Translations under genes and position numbers: made by a program
Assembly (NCBI GenBank): GCA_023393265.1
Contig: JAEWME010000286.1
Location: forward strand, 1-5,728
Length of the DNA stretch: 5,728 bases
Direction: 5' to 3'
Source of the DNA: Bacteroidota bacterium
Lineage (GTDB): Bacteria; Bacteroidota; Bacteroidia; Bacteroidales; Prolixibacteraceae
In this document: positions 5,496-5,728 of the stretch, piece after piece
How positions within the stretch are numbered: position 1 is the stretch's first letter
How the letters are laid out: every line of letters begins with the position of its first letter
Notes under the pieces: generated by a model
Seen by the model: only the letters and a program-made list of their open reading frames with translations
Database searches by the model: none
Told to the model about the DNA's origin: nothing

Positions 5496-5728
5496 TCAGG
5501 CATTGGGATTTGGTTGCAACGGCATTTTTGCCATTTTCTCAACTTCCATACTGGGAAAACCAAATTCTTCGACTATCCGGCCAAGTAAGAGATAAATTCC
5601 ATCTCCGCGAAAAGGGTATTGCTTAAGCGATGGAGGGAAATGTACAGTATCAAAAAATTCACCGTGATCATCCGTAAACGTTCCAAAGTGCATGATCTCA
5701 TTGCGTGAAGTTCTAACATATTTGATTG
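5496..5728 (-). CDS. dnaE: DNA polymerase III alpha subunit, C-terminal fragment
   Basis: Only the last 76 codons before the TGA at 5496-5498 lie in the window; the frame stays open to the right edge, so the gene continues outside. The peptide runs through IKYVRTSRNEIMHFGTF, then FFDTVHFPPSLKQYPFRG, then GIYLLLGRIVEEFGFPSMEV, and ends MAKMPLQPNPNA. This matches the C-terminal OB-fold and tail I recognise from Bacteroidota DnaE-type replicative or repair polymerases, where a HFP..L..YPF.G.G.Y...G.V..EFGF pattern ends the protein. The Met at 5693 is an internal residue, so this is not a separate 65-residue gene. Because the catalytic PHP and palm domains are out of view, it is not possible to say whether this is the main replicative DnaE or a second, shorter paralogue. 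The neighbouring GtrA gene has no functional tie to it. Confidence 0.8.
   Translation of the reverse strand, partial: IKYVRTSRNEIMHFGTFTDDHGEFFDTVHFPPSLKQYPFRGDGIYLLLGRIVEEFGFPSMEVEKMAKMPLQPNPNA

Noticed and set aside
5496..5693. Independent 65-residue gene
   Set aside because: The frame continues open to the window edge and the peptide matches the C-terminus of a DNA polymerase III alpha subunit, so its Met is internal.

Overview
The window looks like chromosomal DNA from a member of the Bacteroidota, probably a free-living or environmental member of the Bacteroidia. The evidence is a C-terminal type IX secretion (Por) sorting domain, DUF4465 domains, a Bacteroidota-style DnaE C-terminus, A/T-rich translation leaders without strong Shine-Dalgarno sequences, and intergenic matches to the TTTG / TAnnTTTG promoter pattern. 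No mobile element, CRISPR array, tRNA or rRNA is visible.

Layout from left to right. A TerC-family membrane protein lies on the plus strand and is cut off at its 5' end by the window edge (2-766). It converges on aroC, chorismate synthase (868-1941, minus), and the two share a very strong bidirectional hairpin terminator (795-850). Upstream of aroC, also on the minus strand, is a SlyD-type FKBP prolyl isomerase with a Cys-rich metal-binding tail (2105-2701). It has its own intrinsic terminator (2032-2075), so aroC and slyD are probably separate transcription units. A 536-residue secreted protein follows (2869-4479, minus), made of a signal peptide, two tandem DUF4465 domains and a T9SS sorting tail. 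Its 370-base leader carries a clear cobalamin (B12) riboswitch (4602-4758) and two downstream hairpins. Further right on the minus strand are a GtrA-family small membrane protein (4851-5369) and the last 76 residues of a DNA polymerase III alpha subunit (5496-5728), cut by the window edge.

The most interesting unit is the riboswitch plus tandem-DUF4465 gene. The riboswitch predicts that the protein is made when cobalamin is scarce. The signal peptide and Por tail predict delivery through T9SS to the cell surface or outside. The reading is a B12-repressed extracellular protein, possibly a cobamide-capture protein, standing without any visible transporter gene. A hairpin ending two bases before its start codon suggests that control acts at translation. 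The other genes are ordinary housekeeping or membrane functions with no evident link to it.
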